Below are positions 30,114 to 39,518 of a stretch of DNA of 64,000 nucleotides, piece by piece. This stretch comes from Cellvibrio sp. OA-2007. GTDB lineage: Bacteria > Pseudomonadota > Gammaproteobacteria > Pseudomonadales > Cellvibrionaceae. The notes beneath the pieces were generated by a model. That model worked only from the letters and a program-made list of their open reading frames with translations. It had not been told where the DNA came from and searched no databases. Made by a program: the position numbers and the translations under genes. The stretch lies in assembly GCF_000953825.1 (NCBI RefSeq), contig NZ_BBUL01000097.1, positions 62,001 to 126,000 of the forward strand, in the 5' to 3' direction. Numbering within the stretch: position 1 is the first letter of the stretch; each line of letters starts with the position of its first letter.

Positions 30114-30998
30114 TTAAAAATTAGATGAGCAGTGACGCAGTGCATTTAATATTGCTAACATAAAAAAAGCAGCCTGTAATAGACTTACAACCAGCCCCCT
30201 ATAATCACGCACTTTGGTTTCAGTTGGGCGGGCCGATGCTGTTCCGTGACCGCGAACCAAAACTCCACCGCGCAACCCCTGCAAAGGTGACTGAAGCACT
30301 AAGGGCTCATCGATTCTTGTCAGTAGAGCGCGGCACAATCCTTCGCCAAATTCACTTTCCAAATAATATGCATTCTCTCGCCAAGCAAACAATTGATCAA
30401 AATAATGCGCTAGCCCATATGGCAGACTTTTATAGCGATATCTACCGCCTGAGCCTCGCACGCGCTGCTGCTCGTACTCAGCACACATCTTAAAAATCTG
30501 CTTGCCAAGATGCCAGTTAAAATGATCTTCGAGTATGTAAGGACTAGCAGAGATAAAATGCCACTGTTTCAAATCCTCTCTTAACACCTTGCCACCTAAA
30601 AGCGACTCCACCCGCGCGATAAGCTCCTCATATTCTTTGCGCCGCATCTCAGCCGCTTCGTTTAAATCCTTTTCATGCGAATCAGACTCCACAAATTGAT
30701 TTACGCCAATCGATGGCGGCGCAGAACCTTCAGGTGATTGAACTGATTCAGCAACAAGCAACCGAGATGAATCCACGGCATCTTCTGTATGATCTTTTTC
30801 CCCCTCTTCACTTACCTCCGCATCACAAACATCTGAGTTAGCAGCATGATACAAGGCACTTCTGTAAGCCTCATGCAATAACTGAAACTCTGCCGGTTTT
30901 TCGTCCGGCTTGGTAAGTTTTAATCTTTTGGCATAAGCACGCTTAATTTCTCTTACGTCTATAGTCGCAGATAATCCAAGTGTTTCCCAAGGGCTCAT
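30114..30998 (-). CDS. J-domain protein partner of HscC, with KPD in place of HPD
   Basis: The 294-residue protein opens with a J-domain-like segment (WETLGLSATIDVREIKRAYA ... FQLLHEAYRSAL). At the position of the invariant HPD motif it reads KPD (30-32, LTKPDEKP). A long acidic linker follows, then a helical region, and one C-terminal membrane segment (about 268-289) before the end. Its ATG overlaps the hscC stop (TAATG), so the two are translationally coupled; E. coli likewise pairs HscC with the J proteins DjlB and DjlC. Probably a membrane-anchored cochaperone. Whether KPD still stimulates the Hsp70 ATPase is unknown. Confidence 0.85.
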   Translation of the reverse strand: MSPWETLGLSATIDVREIKRAYAKRLKLTKPDEKPAEFQLLHEAYRSALYHAANSDVCDAEVSEEGEKDHTEDAVDSSRLLVAESVQSPEGSAPPSIGVNQFVESDSHEKDLNEAAEMRRKEYEELIARVESLLGGKVLREDLKQWHFISASPYILEDHFNWHLGKQIFKMCAEYEQQRVRGSGGRYRYKSLPYGLAHYFDQLFAWRENAYYLESEFGEGLCRALLTRIDEPLVLQSPLQGLRGGVLVRGHGTASARPTETKVRDYRGLVVSLLQAAFFMLAILNALRHCSSNF

Positions 30999-32689
30999 TA
31001 TAACCAGTCCTCGCTATCCAAGCTTTCCAATAACTCTTTAACTTGTAACTGTGCTTTTTTTATTTCATTAACGTTCTGCCGATCTAAAATGGCATCAAAC
31101 TGACTTAGAATCGCAGCAATTTTCTCCCGCTTATCGCCCAGGCTTGCCTCATACAGACGCTCACCTTTTGCAATAAGCGCGCGATTTACTTCACTCTCTC
31201 GCGGATGAAATTTTAGCGCTGCCATTTTTTTCAATGATGCCTCTTTTTCTTTTTCCGACATAACGCCGGGGTTACGCTGAATGAGTTTTGAATAGGTTTT
31301 ATTTTGAGACACTACAGTCACATCCACTTCCAGCAAACCGTTCATGTCGTAGGTGTAGCGAACATCAATCTCCTCTTTACCTCGTGGTGCTTTAGGAATT
31401 TTTATATTTAGCTGGCCAAGAAAAATATTCTTTTTCACCAACCGGTTTTCACCCTGATAAATTTCCAGTTGTAGCTCAGTCTGATTGTCCGCCGCAGTAG
31501 CAAGCCTGCGCACCACACTGACGGGGACGGTAGAGTTGCGCTCAATGATTGGCAAAAAATACAGACCTTGCTGGGGGCTATCCTCATTAACCACACCAGT
31601 ACCCAAGGTGTAAGGGCAAACATCGGTAAGCACCATATCATCCAACGCGGAATTTTTTGACAGCAACGCCGCCTGCACGGCTGCCCCCAAGGCGACTACA
31701 GTATCCGGGTCGATATGAGTTGACGGTAGACGTCCGAATATACGCCCCACGGTCGAGCGAAATAACGCAAGACGTGTTGAACCGCCAACCAGTACGATAT
31801 CGTCAATTTGTGCTGGCGATAAATTTGCATCGCTCATCGCTCTTTCGATGGGCCTTTTGCTGCGTAAAATAAGTGGCGTTGCGACACGTGAAAACCAATC
31901 GCGTGTTAGCGACCAGCGAATTTTTTCGCCACCAAAATCCAGTAAGATCTCTTGTGTATCCATTTGACTAACACGGCGCTTCGCAGACTCCATTTGCATA
32001 TAAAGTGTTTGCAATAAACGCACATCCAACGAGGATTTTTCTATCTGCAATTCGTTAAGCAGTGCATCTACCATCGCTTCAACAAAATCTTCACCACCAA
32101 GAAAGTTATCGCCGGCGCTAGCATGCACTTCCATTACACCATCAAAAAACTCAAGGATAGAAACATCAAAAGTGCCACCACCCATATCCAGAATCAGAAA
32201 TGTACCTTCTTGCTTTTGATGCAAACCATACGCAATAGCAGCTGCGGTAGGCTCATTAATCAAACGATCAACTTTCAACCCAGCAAGCTCCCCCGCAAGT
32301 TTGGTTGCATGGCGCTGATTATCATCAAAATACGCAGGGACACTAATGACAGCTTCAGTCACTGGCTCCCCCAAAAATGCTTCGGCGTCCTCTTTCAATG
32401 AACGCAACACCAAAGCTGATAATTCAGGGGCACTAAAGAGTTTTTTATTCAACATAATTTTATGATCAGAGCCCATCAAGCGTTTGAAAGCTGCGACGGT
32501 AGAACCACTGTGATCAATTAAACGTTCTTTTGCTGCCTTGCCTACAATCACTGCTCCCGCTTCATCCAGCCCTACAACCGACGGCGTCAACAACTCACCG
32601 AGCCGGTTGGGTATCAACTTGGGGCCATCCTCAGTCCAATATCCGCAGGCACTATTGGTAGTTCCCAGATCAATTCCTATTACTGTCAT
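30998..32689 (-). CDS. hscC: Hsp70-family chaperone HscC
   Basis: ATP-dependent chaperone of the HscC (Hsc62) subfamily, 563 residues, shorter than DnaK (about 640) because the substrate-binding lid is reduced. The nucleotide-binding domain has [43 protein letters not shown] and [12 protein letters not shown]. The substrate-binding part has [11 protein letters not shown] and ERNSTVPVS. It is followed without a gap by its J-domain partner. Its clients are unknown; the gene pair interrupts the galactan locus, although a direct link is not evident. Confidence 0.93.
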   Translation of the reverse strand: MTVIGIDLGTTNSACGYWTEDGPKLIPNRLGELLTPSVVGLDEAGAVIVGKAAKERLIDHSGSTVAAFKRLMGSDHKIMLNKKLFSAPELSALVLRSLKEDAEAFLGEPVTEAVISVPAYFDDNQRHATKLAGELAGLKVDRLINEPTAAAIAYGLHQKQEGTFLILDMGGGTFDVSILEFFDGVMEVHASAGDNFLGGEDFVEAMVDALLNELQIEKSSLDVRLLQTLYMQMESAKRRVSQMDTQEILLDFGGEKIRWSLTRDWFSRVATPLILRSKRPIERAMSDANLSPAQIDDIVLVGGSTRLALFRSTVGRIFGRLPSTHIDPDTVVALGAAVQAALLSKNSALDDMVLTDVCPYTLGTGVVNEDSPQQGLYFLPIIERNSTVPVSVVRRLATAADNQTELQLEIYQGENRLVKKNIFLGQLNIKIPKAPRGKEEIDVRYTYDMNGLLEVDVTVVSQNKTYSKLIQRNPGVMSEKEKEASLKKMAALKFHPRESEVNRALIAKGERLYEASLGDKREKIAAILSQFDAILDRQNVNEIKKAQLQVKELLESLDSEDWL

Positions 32690-32801
32690 ATTCTTATCTT
32701 TCCTGTATCCATTTTTTGTTACGCAGCACAGCCTGCATCATGAAAGGACAAGAATATTATCAGTTAAATTTAGCGTGCAGTAAGCCTAAAACAACCAGAA
32801 T

Positions 32802-32835
32802 AAAAAAACCGCACAGAGAAGTTCTGCGCGGTTTT
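32802..32835 (-). terminator. Terminator of the second GH53 gene
   Basis: AAAACCGCGCAGAA / TTCTCTGTGCGGTTTT-type stem around a short loop; on the minus strand it ends in TTTTTTT. It begins about 37 bases beyond the stop. Confidence 0.85.
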
Positions 32836-32872
32836 CGTTTTTGATGATTAAAGATAGTTACGCTATTGGGAT

Positions 32873-33880
32873 TTACTTAAACGCGTCCCACACTGCAGTC
32901 GCTTTACCGTTGTTATCCATAGCGCCCAGGGTATAACCTTTCCAACCCGGGCGGGCCTCTGGCTCCCAGTAGAAAATCGCCAAGCCTTTACCACCGTTCA
33001 CTTGCCCTAGTTTGGTGATCATATCTTTTACGATAGTTTGCGCTTGGGAGTTATCCCAAGGCACACCGATTTCAGAAATCATTACCGGCACAGCGTAGCG
33101 CGCGACCATATCGTTCAAATTATTTAAACAAGCGGTGTTTGCATTTTGCCAGGTGTAACCCGATGCGTTAGTGGGATAAGACGATGCGCCAATAACATCA
33201 AATTTTCCGCCATTTGCTTTCAGCCCATCAAAAATCCAGCGGAAATTGGCGCTGTCATGGCAATTGGCAAGATGCACAACGACTTTGCTGCTGGGGTAAA
33301 TAGATTTAGCGGCGTTGTAACCCGTCGTGGTGAGCCAGGCATAATTTTTCATGTTGACCGATGCTTTTCCGTCACCCCATAACATGCCGTTGTTGGTTTC
33401 ATTTCCGACTTGAACCCAGTCCACGGTAACGCCAGCATCTTTTACAGCTTGTAATGTATAAATCGTTGAATTCCACACCGCATCCATCAATTGTTGAAAG
33501 GTATAGTTTTTCCACGCAGCGGGTTTGGTTTGCTGACCTGGGTCGGCCCAGCTATCGCTGTAGTGAAAATCAATCATTACTTTCATGCCCGCCGCCTTGG
33601 CACGCTTGGCTTTAGCGACCACATCTTGCGTGCCGCTATACCAGCCATCGGCAGGGTTAACCCATACACGCAAACGCACCGCAGTCATGCCCTGCTCTTT
33701 CATAATCGCCAAAATATCTTTCTTAACACCGCTGCGGTTATAGAAGCTAATGCCATTGGCTTCAATTTCCGACATCCAGCTAACATCGGCTCCTTTTAAA
33801 GGTGCAGCAAAACTGGAGGCGACGGGAAATGTTAATGCTGTCGCAATGCAGGCGGATAACGCCCATTTCGTTAGTTTCAT
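32873..33880 (-). CDS. GH53 arabinogalactan endo-beta-1,4-galactanase (second copy)
   Basis: Secreted endo-galactanase of 335 residues, the compact single-domain GH53 form. It has a signal peptide ending near SSFA-AP (residue 26), then LKGADVSWMSEIEANG, VRLRVWVNP, MIDFHYSDSWADPGQQ, acid/base Glu161 (VGNETNNG) and nucleophile Glu270 (MISEIGVPW). No carbohydrate-binding module is present. ATG 33880 has GGTGA five bases upstream; residues upstream of it are not signal-like. It is transcribed alone and opposite to the TonB-receptor operon. This copy is close in plan to the characterised Cellvibrio and fungal galactanases, whereas the 26446 copy is more divergent. Confidence 0.95.
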   Translation of the reverse strand: MKLTKWALSACIATALTFPVASSFAAPLKGADVSWMSEIEANGISFYNRSGVKKDILAIMKEQGMTAVRLRVWVNPADGWYSGTQDVVAKAKRAKAAGMKVMIDFHYSDSWADPGQQTKPAAWKNYTFQQLMDAVWNSTIYTLQAVKDAGVTVDWVQVGNETNNGMLWGDGKASVNMKNYAWLTTTGYNAAKSIYPSSKVVVHLANCHDSANFRWIFDGLKANGGKFDVIGASSYPTNASGYTWQNANTACLNNLNDMVARYAVPVMISEIGVPWDNSQAQTIVKDMITKLGQVNGGKGLAIFYWEPEARPGWKGYTLGAMDNNGKATAVWDAFK

Positions 33881-34059
33881 GATATTCACCATTATTGTTA
33901 TTAAGCGTTTTCTCAACTATCCCGCTCAACACATGCGGAGATAGCCACCATGCGAGAGAACTGCATCTCACATCTTATTTATATTATATATATTAATTTA
34001 ATGCAAGAGAGCTTAAAATGAGATGATGAAGGGGACCGACCAGAAATAAGGCAATAGCC

Positions 34060-34815
34060 TTAGAGAAGTGGAATTTCAGCCTGTGAGGTTGAACGGGAAT
34101 TGGGTTTTGGTGGGTTATCGCCGCTACGATAGGTAAATACCATGGAGAATTTAGTCTTATCGGTAATGTTGCGCCCCGCGGCGTGAAATAAATTACTGTG
34201 AAATAACAATAGATCGCCCTGTTTTAATGGCACTGGCGTTGTCTGATCAAGCAATGAAGTATTTTTAGCGAGATCGGCACGTAAAAATTGACGCTCATCT
34301 AGCTGATCTGCCGCAATTGCCCAGTGATGGGAACCAGGCAAAACCAAAAGACAACCATTTTCTTTTTGCTCATCGCCCAGCGCCAACCAGGCTGAAATTA
34401 GATCGGGACGCGCAAAATTCCAATAGCGGCTATCGCGGTGCCAACCCGTTACGCTCGAAAAAGCTGGCTGCTTGGTCATGATGCAATTGTGATGCGCTTG
34501 GGACAACAAAACATCAGTGCCAAGTAACTGATGCAGGATTCCCTTGAGGGGATCAGCGGTCGCCCAATCAAGCAGTATCGGATGGCGCTGCGATGCCATC
34601 AACAACCGCCGCGCCGTTGCACCGCCCTCAGCAGTACGCGATAGCGGCGCGCCGGGGTATTGGGTATCCGCCTCAAATTCAATCGGCATGGCTTGCCGTT
34701 GCAGTTCACTTTTTGCCAAAGCCACAACACTTTCACAAAATGATTCACCGGAGAAACCGGGCAACACCAGATAACCCTTTTCTTTGAACTCGCGTATTTG
34801 TTCAGATTTAAGCAT
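34060..34815 (-). CDS. PhyH-family Fe(II)/2-oxoglutarate dioxygenase
   Basis: Predicted non-haem iron oxygenase of 251 residues in the phytanoyl-CoA dioxygenase family. The double-stranded beta-helix has the HxD iron ligands in GWHRDSRYWN and the distal His in FHSNLFHAAGRN; a downstream Arg in VFTYRSGDN probably binds 2-oxoglutarate. The N-terminus MLKSEQIREFKEKGYLVLPG is the usual opening of the family, which is why I choose ATG 34815 over the longer frame. Substrate unknown. It is monocistronic, with no partner gene nearby. Confidence 0.85.
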   Translation of the reverse strand: MLKSEQIREFKEKGYLVLPGFSGESFCESVVALAKSELQRQAMPIEFEADTQYPGAPLSRTAEGGATARRLLMASQRHPILLDWATADPLKGILHQLLGTDVLLSQAHHNCIMTKQPAFSSVTGWHRDSRYWNFARPDLISAWLALGDEQKENGCLLVLPGSHHWAIAADQLDERQFLRADLAKNTSLLDQTTPVPLKQGDLLLFHSNLFHAAGRNITDKTKFSMVFTYRSGDNPPKPNSRSTSQAEIPLL

Positions 34816-34977
34816 CGCAATAACTAACTCAAGAATGTAACCACTAAATATGCCCTTACAGCGCGGGCGGATTATATAGCAGGGCAAGTTAAGTACCTAT
34901 CGATACCCACTAGTTTAATACTCCAAACAAAATGCATTTTTCAGCACATTAATCCAGTCGCGAAGAACATATTTGTC

Positions 34978-35589
34978 TTATTGCCTACTCTTTTGAGTCC
35001 ACTCAAACTCCATCTGCCGTGCGGTAGCTTCAGCCAAAGGCATTCCGGCAGTACGCGAAACCAAATGTAAACTCATATCGATGCCCGCTGAAATTCCTGC
35101 TGATGTTACCACTGTGCCTTCATCAACCCAGCGCACATTATTCAATACATCGAGCGAGGGAAATGCAGTTTGGAGGCCAGCAATATCTTCCCAATGAGTG
35201 GTTACTTTTTGCGAGGTGATCACAGTAGATTTCGCCAACAAAAAAGCTCCTGTACAGACAGAAGCAGTAATTTTTGCTGAGGCTGCAGTGTGTTTAATCC
35301 AATCGATGACCGATAATTTTTCCATTTCAGCATTCACAACACCACCTGGGATAATTAAAACATCGACTGTAGGGTGCTGAGCAAAGGTGAAATCAGGTAC
35401 AAACTTTAGCCCGGCCCTTGCTGTAACCGGAGCCACAGTTTCAGCGATTGAAAATACTGAAAACGCCTTCGGTGATTCAGAATGCAGGCGCGCGGCAACA
35501 CGAGCGGCTATAGCAAACACCTCATAGGGGCCGGCGAAATCCAACACTTCCACTTCGGAAAATAGAAAAATACCTACATTAATTGTCAT
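34978..35589 (-). CDS. DJ-1/PfpI-family protein
   Basis: The 203-residue protein has a class I glutamine-amidotransferase-like fold. The nucleophile elbow is ASVCTGAFLLA, an acidic residue lies in FAGPYEVF, and TTHWEDIAG follows. This pattern is shared with GlxA-type regulators and isonitrile hydratase-like enzymes, but the C-terminal AraC DNA-binding domain of GlxA is absent, so it is probably an enzyme. The exact reaction cannot be told. A GGAG ribosome binding site precedes the start at 35589. Confidence 0.85.
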   Translation of the reverse strand: MTINVGIFLFSEVEVLDFAGPYEVFAIAARVAARLHSESPKAFSVFSIAETVAPVTARAGLKFVPDFTFAQHPTVDVLIIPGGVVNAEMEKLSVIDWIKHTAASAKITASVCTGAFLLAKSTVITSQKVTTHWEDIAGLQTAFPSLDVLNNVRWVDEGTVVTSAGISAGIDMSLHLVSRTAGMPLAEATARQMEFEWTQKSRQ

Positions 35590-35624
35590 CGCAATCTCCT
35601 TGAAAAATGAAAACGCTCAGGCAA

Positions 35625-35653
35625 TAAAAAACCCGCAAATTTGCGGGTTTTTT
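35625..35653 (-). terminator. Terminator of ffh (usable in both directions)
   Basis: AAAAAACCCGC / GCGGGTTTTTT with a six-base loop. It lies just past the ffh stop, has A-runs and T-runs on both sides, and also separates ffh from the DJ-1/PfpI gene. Confidence 0.9.
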
Positions 35654-35670
35654 ATTAACGAATGGCAAGC

Positions 35671-37059
35671 TTATTTACGAAAGCCTGGTGGTAACGCGCC
35701 GCCAGGAGGCATCCCGCCCGGCATCATACCACCGATACCACGCATCATTTTTTGCATGCCGCCGCCTTTCATTTTGCCCATCATTTTTGCCATTTGTTTG
35801 TGTTGCTTTAACAAACGATTAAGGTCTTGTATTTGGGTGCCTGAACCTGCGGTGATACGACGCTTGCGCGAACCACTCAGGTCATCCGGGTTGCGACGCT
35901 CTTCTGGAGTCATGGAATTAATAATGGCTTCCATGGTTTTAAATTGTTTGCCCATGTTGGCGCTCTGCGCCATTTGCGCCACATTGCCAAGGCCGGGCAA
36001 CTTATCCAGCATGGAGGTTAAACCGCCCATGTTTTGCATTTGCAGTAACTGATCGCGCAAATCTTCCAAATCAAATTTTTGACCTTTGGTTACTTTCTTG
36101 ATCAGTTTTTCTGCTTTTTCTTTATCGACGGTGCGCTCAACCTGCTCGATCAGCGAGAGCACATCACCCATACCCAAAATGCGCGAGGCAATACGATCAG
36201 GATGGAAAGGCTCAAGTGCATCCACTTTCTCGCCCATGCCCAAAAACTTGATGGGTTTACCCGTAATATGACGCACAGAAAGTGCCGCACCGCCGCGCGC
36301 ATCGCCGTCGGCTTTGGTGAGAATGACACCGGTTAATGGCAGTGCATCGTTAAACGCTTTAGCGGTATTGACCGCATCCTGACCGATCATGGCATCGATC
36401 ACAAACAAGGTTTCAATCGGGTTGATCGCCGCGTGAATATCCTTGATTTCGGTCATCAAATCTTGATCGATATGCAAACGGCCAGCGGTATCGACAATCA
36501 ACACATCAAAAAATTGTTTTCTGGCATGGTCGATAGCATTACGTGCAATATCGAGTGGTTTTTGCTCACCGGTTGATGGGTAACACTCAACGCCCACTTC
36601 CGCCGCCAATGTTTGCAACTGCTGAATAGCAGCCGGACGATAAACGTCCGCACTGACGACCAATACTTTTTTCTTTTCACGCTCTTTTAAAAAACGCGCA
36701 AGTTTAGCCACCGACGTTGTTTTACCCGCACCTTGCAGACCGGCCATTAATACTATGGCCGGTGGCTGCTGCGCCAGGTTCAGCGATTCATTCGCCTGCC
36801 CCATGGTGGCAATCAATTCTGCTTCAACAATCTTGATAAATTGCTGGCCAGGATTCAGCGCCTTGCTAATTTGTTGACCCAAGGCACGGCTGCGCACCTG
36901 ATCGATAAAGGCTTTAACAACTGGCAGCGCCACATCCGCTTCCAGCAATGCTTTACGCACATCGCGCAACGCATCTTTAATATTGTCTTCACTGAGGCGC
37001 GCCTTACCGGTAATACTGCGCAGCGTGTGGGATAAACGGTCGGTTAGATTCTCAAACAT
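35671..37059 (-). CDS. ffh: Signal recognition particle protein Ffh
   Basis: GTPase that, with 4.5S RNA, targets inner-membrane proteins to FtsY and the translocon. The 462-residue protein has the N domain, the G domain (GLQGAGKTTS, DTAGRLHID, TKADGDARGG) and the methionine-rich M domain with the RNA-binding GSGT motif, ending in a long glycine/methionine/proline-rich tail. The start is ATG 37059 (MFENLTDRL), the family N-terminus; the longer frame adds 13 unrelated residues. The divergent ypjD neighbour is conserved in E. coli. Confidence 0.97.
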   Translation of the reverse strand: MFENLTDRLSHTLRSITGKARLSEDNIKDALRDVRKALLEADVALPVVKAFIDQVRSRALGQQISKALNPGQQFIKIVEAELIATMGQANESLNLAQQPPAIVLMAGLQGAGKTTSVAKLARFLKEREKKKVLVVSADVYRPAAIQQLQTLAAEVGVECYPSTGEQKPLDIARNAIDHARKQFFDVLIVDTAGRLHIDQDLMTEIKDIHAAINPIETLFVIDAMIGQDAVNTAKAFNDALPLTGVILTKADGDARGGAALSVRHITGKPIKFLGMGEKVDALEPFHPDRIASRILGMGDVLSLIEQVERTVDKEKAEKLIKKVTKGQKFDLEDLRDQLLQMQNMGGLTSMLDKLPGLGNVAQMAQSANMGKQFKTMEAIINSMTPEERRNPDDLSGSRKRRITAGSGTQIQDLNRLLKQHKQMAKMMGKMKGGGMQKMMRGIGGMMPGGMPPGGALPPGFRK

Positions 37060-37314
37060 AGCCTGTCTCAAACAAACGGTTGATTCGCGGCGGGCCAACC
37101 ACGATGGATTACTCCAAGGTCAGCCCATAAAAAGTGGCGGCAATTATACCCCCAAAGCCGGTGCAAAGGGTGCAATCTCCCGCAGAATCCCTCTGAAACC
37201 ATAATCTTGTTAATAAGGATACTTCTCATCTACCCTTCTCTTTAAGGGTACCTTGTGACACACTTGCGGCCTTGGTTTAGCCCATGAAAACACCTACGGA
37301 CCAGCCCTATCAGC

Positions 37315-38115
37315 ATGATGACCCTAAGCGCCAACCTAATTGCCATTTTTATTTACACCACTGCTGCTATTTATTTTGGCAGCCAATTTGCGCGCCAAAA
37401 ATCCTTCCAACCTTCACAAATACTCGGCACTGCCGCACTGGGACTGCTTGTACATGGCATAGGTGTTTATGGTATTAGCATGGATGGCAGCAGCTTGAAC
37501 TTCAGCTTATTCTCTGCCTCGTCGCTCATTTTTTGGGTCATCAACGCGATTGTATTAGTTAGCAGCCTGAAAAAAGAATTACACAATTTATTCTTATTAT
37601 TATTCCCACTGTCGGCGATTTCGGTTATCGCATCCATCAGCGCAACCAATCCCGAGTGGCAACACTCACTTAGCTACACCATTGCTGCACACGTTATTCT
37701 CTCGATACTTGCCTACAGTCTACTCACCATTGCCAGTTTGCAAGCCTTGATCTTGGCTTACCAAAACCACGCACTCAAAAACAAAAGCCGTATTGCAAAT
37801 GCACGCCTTTTGCCGCCTTTGCAGACAATGGAATCGCTTTTATTTGAATTACTCTGGGTTGGAGAAATATTACTGACACTGGCGATTATGTCAGGGTTTT
37901 ATTTCTTGGAAGATATGTTCGCGCAACACTTGGTACACAAAACTGTGTTTGCTTTAATTGCCTGGTTTATTTATGCCCTGCTGTTGTGGGGGCGCCACCA
38001 AATGGGTTGGCGCGGCAACAAAGCAATTCGCTGGGCACTAGCGGGTTTTATCTGTTTGATGCTCGCCTATTTTGGTAGCAAGCTCGTACTTGAAATTATT
38101 TTGAATCGCACATAA
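37315..38115 (+). CDS. ypjD: Inner-membrane protein YpjD (CcsA/cytochrome c assembly family)
   Basis: A 266-residue multi-pass protein with about eight predicted membrane segments. It carries the CcsA/CcmF-like core (FALIAWFIYALLLWGRHQMGWRG), including the WGRH-type motif of haem-handling proteins. Its position divergent from ffh is the standard location of ypjD. Its exact role is not established. The start may be either of two adjacent ATG codons at 37315 and 37318. Confidence 0.9.
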   Translation: MMTLSANLIAIFIYTTAAIYFGSQFARQKSFQPSQILGTAALGLLVHGIGVYGISMDGSSLNFSLFSASSLIFWVINAIVLVSSLKKELHNLFLLLFPLSAISVIASISATNPEWQHSLSYTIAAHVILSILAYSLLTIASLQALILAYQNHALKNKSRIANARLLPPLQTMESLLFELLWVGEILLTLAIMSGFYFLEDMFAQHLVHKTVFALIAWFIYALLLWGRHQMGWRGNKAIRWALAGFICLMLAYFGSKLVLEIILNRT

Positions 38116-38134
38116 AAAGTAAATGCAAACGGAC

Positions 38135-38425
38135 TTACTTTTGCTCTTTTGATTCTGCTTCCGTTATTTCACTTTCATTTGCCGCCGCTTGTTTATTGAA
38201 ACGATCAATTGGCATCTCGCTACGCACTCTCAATTTATGCAATATCCAACCGCATAATGCTGCCACACCGATCAAACCACCGAGCAACACCACAAGCGCC
38301 AGCAAATACCCGCCCAGCTCTTGCCAACTCAACCCCCAACCATTCACCAGCAGTAAAATAAAACAGGCACCGGCGATAAGATTCAGTCCAAGGCCGCGAC
38401 TTTTAAGTAGTTTGCGAAGAATCAT
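38135..38425 (-). CDS. Small membrane protein of unknown function
   Basis: Ninety-six residues with two predicted membrane helices (LNLIAGACFILLLVNGWG and LGGYLLALVVLLGGLIGVAA) and a charged, glutamate-rich C-terminal tail. I do not recognise the family. It lies 32 bases downstream of the Cof-type phosphatase gene and converges with ypjD. Codon use and a clean start (ATG 38425) suggest a real gene. Confidence 0.6.
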   Translation of the reverse strand: MILRKLLKSRGLGLNLIAGACFILLLVNGWGLSWQELGGYLLALVVLLGGLIGVAALCGWILHKLRVRSEMPIDRFNKQAAANESEITEAESKEQK

Positions 38426-38457
38426 TCAATGCCTCGAAATTAATGCCTCAATAAAAC

Positions 38458-39303
38458 CTATGCCAAGCACAATTGCTCTAGCGCATAAGCAACACCCGCT
38501 TCATCCGCCGATTTAGTCACCCAATCGGCAACTGCTTTCACATTTTCATTGGCATTACCCATAGCCACACCTATACCGGCCATTTGTAAGAAATCCATAT
38601 CCGATTCCGCATCACCAAACGCAATTACCTGATGCGCCGCCAGTTGATGGTGATTCAGCAAAAAATCAAATGCTCGCTGTTTGGTTGCAGCGCCGGCGAT
38701 AACACTGGCGAATTGCCAGTCTGGATAAGCCGCTAAATAAGCACGCGCAAAAATCAATTGTGGAAACTGCTGTTCCAAGAGCGAAATCTTATCGCCCTGG
38801 GCGACACGATTTACACCCACCAATAATTTGGACACATTATTGTGCATCACTACCGATGTTAAATCGCTCAATTCAGGATTCACCCGCAAATGCGCTGCAT
38901 GCACTCGGCTAATTTCCGTGTGTTGCGCCAAATAAAAACCAGTTGGAGTGTAGACTTCCGCATACAAATCGAGGCGCTGTGCAGCCTGCACTACCGCCAA
39001 AGCATCTGCACTTGGCAGCGGCACATCCAGTAGCGTCTGTTGCGAACGAGGATCAAATAAATGCGCGCCGGTATAAAACATACCGGCATCACTAATTCCC
39101 AATTCATCCACTAAAAAACGCGCGGCAAAATAAGGGCGCCCCGAGGCAATCGCTGTTTTAATTCCTTTTGATTTGAGATGCGCAATTGCAGAATAAAGCT
39201 GAGGATGAATTTGGCCGCGAGAATCGAGCAGCGTGCCATCAATATCAAAAAATGCCAGCCGGATATCAGCTGCCGCAGCTCGTAAACCTGCAGAGCGTTG
39301 CAT
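38458..39303 (-). CDS. Cof-type HAD-IIB phosphatase
   Basis: A 281-residue haloacid-dehalogenase-like hydrolase with motif I FFDIDGTLLDS (nucleophile Asp), motif II TAIASGRP, a C2 cap domain in the middle, and motif IV IAFGDAESDMDFLQ. The IIB class usually acts on sugar phosphates or flavin nucleotides; the substrate cannot be read from sequence. It follows the cysS-linked small membrane gene by four bases and is probably co-transcribed with it. Confidence 0.9.
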   Translation of the reverse strand: MQRSAGLRAAAADIRLAFFDIDGTLLDSRGQIHPQLYSAIAHLKSKGIKTAIASGRPYFAARFLVDELGISDAGMFYTGAHLFDPRSQQTLLDVPLPSADALAVVQAAQRLDLYAEVYTPTGFYLAQHTEISRVHAAHLRVNPELSDLTSVVMHNNVSKLLVGVNRVAQGDKISLLEQQFPQLIFARAYLAAYPDWQFASVIAGAATKQRAFDFLLNHHQLAAHQVIAFGDAESDMDFLQMAGIGVAMGNANENVKAVADWVTKSADEAGVAYALEQLCLA

Positions 39304-39307
39304 GCCC

Positions 39308-39508
39308 CTAGCCAGCCACTACTTGCACAAATACATAAGTCAACGCAAACGCGCTAATCGCGATCAATTTTACCAGCAAACTTTTTTGAATAGCCGATAA
39401 AAACTGAAAGCGAGAATGTTTGCTCACCAGTAATTGCGCCAACACATAGACAACTAAAAACCCGCCCGCCCAATAAAGTGCGTATTGATTAAATAATTCT
39501 ACTTTCAT
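39308..39508 (-). CDS. Small membrane protein between cysS and the phosphatase gene
   Basis: A 66-residue protein with two predicted membrane helices (ALYWAGGFLVVYVLAQLLVS and LLVKLIAISAFALTYVFVQV). It sits 10 bases behind cysS and four bases before the Cof-type gene, in a tight three-gene run. The start is ATG 39508 (MKVELFNQ) with GAGTG upstream. I do not recognise the family. Confidence 0.6.
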   Translation of the reverse strand: MKVELFNQYALYWAGGFLVVYVLAQLLVSKHSRFQFLSAIQKSLLVKLIAISAFALTYVFVQVVAG

Positions 39509-39518
39509 GATCACTCAC

